Assembly: GCA_033283265.1 (NCBI GenBank)
Contig: JAWMQN010000001.1
Span: 992,001 to 1,056,000 of the forward strand
Source of the DNA: Mangrovimicrobium sp033283265
GTDB lineage: Bacteria; Pseudomonadota; Gammaproteobacteria; Pseudomonadales; Halieaceae
DNA: 64,000 nucleotides
Direction of reading: 5' to 3'
Shown: piece after piece, positions 61,118-64,000 of the stretch
How the letters are laid out: each line of letters starts with the position of its first letter
How positions within the stretch are numbered: the stretch's first letter is position 1
The notes under the pieces: model-generated
The model's database searches: none
What the model saw: the letters and a program-made list of their open reading frames with translations, nothing else
Told to the model about the DNA's origin: nothing
Made by a program: the position numbers and the translations under genes

Positions 61118-61296
61118 AATTCACGGATACTCGCGGGGCCCTGAGTGTAGCCTGCCCGGGCGCCAGTGCAACGCGCGGCGCAAGCGATATCGAAGCCCGG
61201 CCATTGTCGCCTGCGCCAGCCGCCGGCATTTGACAGCCGGTGACGGCACCCAGATGATTTAAACACGCCAATGCCATAACAAACAGGAAGCCCCGC

Positions 61297-62148
61297 ATGT
61301 CTGCCACCGTATCATCCGCCCGCCCCCGCCTGCTCATCACCGGTGCTACCGGCGGCATGGGCACCGCCACCGCGCTCGCCGCCATCGACCAGGGCTGGGA
61401 CCTGCTGCTGGCGGACCTCGACGCCGGCAAGCTCGGTACCCTCGCCGATCAGTGTGAGAGCAAGGGCGCCAGTGCCCACTGGTGCGTGCTGGACGTGACC
61501 GACGCCGGCACCATCGATGCCCTGGCCCAGGCCGCTGCGGACACCGGTATCGACGGCATCGTGCACACGGTCGGCCTGTCGCCGACCATGGCCGGCGGCA
61601 GACGCATCGTCGAGGTCGACCTGATCGGTTTCATCCAGGCCCTCGAAGCCCTGCGACCGAGCCTCAGCGCGGGCAGTTGCGCCGTCTGCATCTCCTCCAT
61701 GAGCGCGCACATGGTGCCTCCCGCCGCGGAGATCGAGGCCATCCTCGCCGAGCCGCTGGCACCGGACCTGCTGGATAAACTCGCCGGCCTGCCCGGGGCG
61801 CCACTGGATAACGCGGCCGCCGCCTACCCCTACAGCAAGAAAGCCCTGATTCACTACGTGGAGCGCGAGGCGCTGCGCTGGGGCAGGGAAGGCAAGCGCC
61901 TGGTGACCATATCTCCCGGCCTGATCGACACCGGCATGGGCAAGCAGGAAGAAGCGGCGGGCAAGGAGAATTTCGCCTGGATGGAGACCATGATCGCCCT
62001 GCAGCGCCACGGCGAACCGGAGGAAATCGCCGGTGCCGCCCTGTTCCTGGTGTCAGCGGCCGCGTCCTACGTTTCCGGCATCGACCTCAAGGTGGACGGC
62101 GGCTTCACCGGCGGTTTCCGCCAGATGCAGCGCGCCTCTGCCGGTTAA
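61297..62148 (+). CDS. Short-chain dehydrogenase/reductase
   Basis: A 283-residue SDR. The cofactor motif is ITGATGGMGTATALAA, the catalytic Ser lies in ISSMSAHM, and the YxxxK pair in YPYSKKAL. The C-terminal VSGIDLKVDGGFTGG segment is that of classical SDRs. The NAG position is HTVG. Substrate unknown, possibly the hydroxyacyl or alcohol intermediate of the neighbouring cluster. Confidence 0.9.
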   Translation: MSATVSSARPRLLITGATGGMGTATALAAIDQGWDLLLADLDAGKLGTLADQCESKGASAHWCVLDVTDAGTIDALAQAAADTGIDGIVHTVGLSPTMAGGRRIVEVDLIGFIQALEALRPSLSAGSCAVCISSMSAHMVPPAAEIEAILAEPLAPDLLDKLAGLPGAPLDNAAAAYPYSKKALIHYVEREALRWGREGKRLVTISPGLIDTGMGKQEEAAGKENFAWMETMIALQRHGEPEEIAGAALFLVSAAASYVSGIDLKVDGGFTGGFRQMQRASAG

Positions 62149-62154
62149 GGCTCC

Positions 62155-62700
62155 TTACCACATCAGGTCGTCGGGAATCTGGTAGTCGGCGTAGGGATCG
62201 TCCTCGTCGACACTCTCCACGGCCTCGTTCCTGACCAGCACCCGCCCGGCGTCGCGCTGGCTGATTTTTTCCGCCACCGGCGCGGGCAGCAGTTCGTAAC
62301 TGCCCTCCAGTTCGACGACCGCCAGGGCGCCCTTGATCAGCTGTTCCTGCTGGCGCCGGGTGACGTAGATCTTCTTGATTTTCTTGCCGTGGCTGAACTG
62401 GTAGGCGACCGCGTCGCCGGCACTCGCGCCGGGCCGCTCGACCCGGTTAACCCTGATCAACTGGACAATCTGCGCCGCGATAGCGCGGCGCTCGGCCTGG
62501 GCCTGCTTTTCCCGGTTGAGTTCGCGGGCTCGCTCGGCCTGCTCCGCCAGCGCCTGCTGCGCAGCCAGCTTGACCTCGTCGACCTGTTTGTCGCCCTTGG
62601 GTTTCTGTTTGGCCTCCTTGCGCTTTTCCTTGTTGATCTGCTTGGCCTTCTTCGCGTCCGCCAGGCCGGACTTGAGCAATTGTTCCTGCAGCGATGACAT
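62155..62700 (-). CDS. DUF2058-family protein (YaiL-like)
   Basis: A 181-residue cytoplasmic protein. It opens MSSLQEQLLKSGLADAKKAK, followed by a Lys/Gln/Glu-rich coiled-coil segment and the C-terminal DUF2058 block (QFSHGKKIKKIYVTRRQQEQLIKG, LPAPVAEKISQRD, and a terminal DDPYADYQIPDDLMW). Gammaproteobacterial members such as YaiL associate with ribosome- or nucleoid-linked functions, but the role is not established. Convergent with the SDR gene, 6 bases between stops. Confidence 0.92.
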   Translation of the reverse strand: MSSLQEQLLKSGLADAKKAKQINKEKRKEAKQKPKGDKQVDEVKLAAQQALAEQAERARELNREKQAQAERRAIAAQIVQLIRVNRVERPGASAGDAVAYQFSHGKKIKKIYVTRRQQEQLIKGALAVVELEGSYELLPAPVAEKISQRDAGRVLVRNEAVESVDEDDPYADYQIPDDLMW

Positions 62701-62820
62701 GATCTCGGGACTCTCTGTGCTTGCTTCGTCTGCGTGCTATTGTAGCCGCACTCGAAGTAGCGGCGCAGCCGCAGTGACGCAGGGCGCAGCACGCGCCACC
62801 CAGCACAGGTTCGAACCGCC

Positions 62821-63663
62821 TTGAAAATCACCCCCTTCCAGCTTCTGGCCTGCCCCCTGGATGGCCTGCCCCTCACCCGCAAGGACGCCGCCTGGACCTG
62901 CGACAAGGGCCACAGCTTCGACGTTGCGAGCAGGGGCTACACCCATCTGCTGCCGGTGCAGCACAAGCGCACCCGGGATCCCGGGGACAGCAAGCCCATG
63001 GTCGCGGCGCGCCAGCGCTTTCTCGCCGCCGGTTTCTACCAGCCCATTGCCGACGCGGTGAACCGCGCCCTGCTGCCGGCGGCTGCCGGCGACGCAACGC
63101 TCAGCTGCCTCGACGCCGGTTGCGGTGAGGGCTACTACCTGCGCCAGCTGGCAGGCGCCGCTGGCCGGCAGTCGCTGGCCCTGCTCGGGGTGGATATTTC
63201 CAAGTGGGCGGTGCAGGCGGCGGCGAGGCAGGATGCGCGCCCCAACTGGCTGGTTGGCAGCAACGCCCACCTGCCGGTGCTCGACGCCAGCCTCGACTGC
63301 CTGCTCTGCCTGTTCGGTTTCCCGGTGTACGCCGAATTCGCCCGCGTATTGAAACCCGGTGGCCTGCTACTTCAGGCCGATGCCGACGCGCAGCACCTGC
63401 GGGAGGTGCGCGAAATCATCTACCCGCGGGAGAGAGCCGCGCGGGAAGCGGCAACCCGCACTCCCCCGGGCTTCGACCTGGTCGCACAGGAGCGCGTCAG
63501 TTACCCGCTCGGCCTCTACGGCGCCGACATCATCGCCGACCTGCTGGCCATGACCCCACACTTCTTTCGCGCCAGCGCCGAGGGGCGGGCGCAGCTCGAG
63601 GCCCTGGACACGCTGCGGGTCACGGTAGACGTCACCCTGTGCACCTACGCGCTGGCGCCCTGA
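62821..63663 (+). CDS. rlmA: 23S rRNA (guanine-N1)-methyltransferase
   Basis: A 280-residue methyltransferase. The N-terminal zinc ribbon is CPLDGLPL and WTCDKGHSFDVASRGY, and the AdoMet fold has CLDAGCGEGYYL, then DISKWAVQAAARQ and YAEFARVLKPGGLLL. These match RlmA, which methylates G745 of 23S rRNA. The start is TTG at 62821. It is divergent from the DUF2058 gene. Confidence 0.92.
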   Translation: MKITPFQLLACPLDGLPLTRKDAAWTCDKGHSFDVASRGYTHLLPVQHKRTRDPGDSKPMVAARQRFLAAGFYQPIADAVNRALLPAAAGDATLSCLDAGCGEGYYLRQLAGAAGRQSLALLGVDISKWAVQAAARQDARPNWLVGSNAHLPVLDASLDCLLCLFGFPVYAEFARVLKPGGLLLQADADAQHLREVREIIYPRERAAREAATRTPPGFDLVAQERVSYPLGLYGADIIADLLAMTPHFFRASAEGRAQLEALDTLRVTVDVTLCTYALAP

Positions 63664-63741
63664 CAGGGCAGCGCTGGGGATCTCGCTGTTTCACGACTCA
63701 GTGCTTGTCTCGTTTTTCCCATCCCCTTTACCATCAGCCCC

Positions 63742-64000
63742 ATGGAAACCTCCCGCACAGGCCCGACCGGAGTGTCTGCCCGGACCCTGCTCCTGCTGGG
63801 CCTGCTGGCGATCATCGGCATTTACGGGCTGCAGCGCGGCAACGGCTTCATCTACGATGACCACCTGCTGGTCATCGACAGTCCTCCGCTGAGTTCCAGC
63901 CGACAGCTTATCGAATACTTCAGCGGCACCCACTACACCGGGCAGCACTACTACCGGCCGGTTACCAAGCTGGCCTACGGCCTGGAAAAACGTTTCTTCG
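63742..64000 (+). CDS. Membrane protein, GT-C/TMTC-like (cut by window edge)
   Basis: The first 86 codons of a longer gene. One membrane helix (ARTLLLLGLLAIIGIYGLQR) is followed by GFIYDDHLLVIDSPPL and HYTGQHYYRPVTKLAYGLE. The acidic YDDHxLI loop after helix 1, then YRPV, is the start of a polytopic O-mannosyltransferase-like TPR protein. The remainder lies outside the window. Confidence 0.6.
   Translation, partial: METSRTGPTGVSARTLLLLGLLAIIGIYGLQRGNGFIYDDHLLVIDSPPLSSSRQLIEYFSGTHYTGQHYYRPVTKLAYGLEKRFF

Overview
The window is a GC-rich bacterial chromosome segment of about 65 protein-coding loci, with no rRNA, tRNA, CRISPR array or insertion sequence that I could recognise. Housekeeping genes (YbiT-type ABC-F ATPase, YchJ-like SEC-C protein, GltS, DeaD helicase, RlmA, a DUF2058 protein) point to a gammaproteobacterium. 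PEP-CTERM-like tails of the type VPLPAAAWLFGSALLGL, a KshA-like Rieske oxygenase, a P450, several enoyl-CoA hydratases and many SnoaL/NTF2-like proteins fit the marine Halieaceae/Cellvibrionales group best. That taxonomic call is an inference.

Layout. 1-9 kb: a secreted beta-lactamase-fold protein cut by the window edge that lacks its catalytic residues, a RIO1-type kinase, a two-gene operon of a trimethylamine-dehydrogenase-type flavoprotein and a TauD-type dioxygenase, an NTF2-like protein, ybiT, and an alpha/beta hydrolase. 9-17 kb: a cytochrome b561/YceI/YceI-lipoprotein operon, a sorted extracellular protein, a GT-C membrane glycosyltransferase, a carboxymuconolactone-decarboxylase-family protein, a PLD-family lipoprotein, and two fragments that encode nearly the same C-terminal sorting tail. 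17-36 kb: a thioredoxin lipoprotein, an alpha/beta hydrolase coupled to a 34-codon leader frame, gltS, an SDR, a lipocalin-like protein, a P450, two secreted serine proteases, an enoyl-CoA hydratase/VOC pair, GrpB, an S9 peptidase, an FAD oxidoreductase and a DUF885 protein. 36-48 kb: a PEP-CTERM protein, a convergent amino-acid decarboxylase/homospermidine synthase pair (polyamines), a small SET-domain protein, a ferredoxin/TetR/Rieske oxygenase/RDD cluster, a rhodanese, a ZIP-like transporter and an esterase. 48-54 kb: deaD, a MOSC/ChaC pair, a second PEP-CTERM protein and a secreted DUF885 protein. 54-64 kb: a hipBA toxin-antitoxin module behind an AT-rich operator region, a di-haem peroxidase, a GFA/CoA-transferase fusion, an amidohydrolase, an enoyl-CoA hydratase-like protein, an SDR, a DUF2058 protein, rlmA, and the start of a membrane protein.

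Much of the window looks like a dispersed catabolic genome: ring or sterol-type hydroxylation (P450, Rieske oxygenase with ferredoxin), CoA-thioester chemistry (hydratases, CoA transferase, SDRs) and accessory NTF2-like, VOC and hydrolase proteins, with secreted proteases and surface-sorted proteins between them. The observations most worth a second look are the catalytically dead beta-lactamase homologue, the repeated GLPAxGLLIGLVALLGxRR sorting tail on decayed loci, the GFA/CoA-transferase fusion, the 34-codon frame coupled to a hydrolase, and the paired TCGTC-N6-GACGA operators of hipBA.
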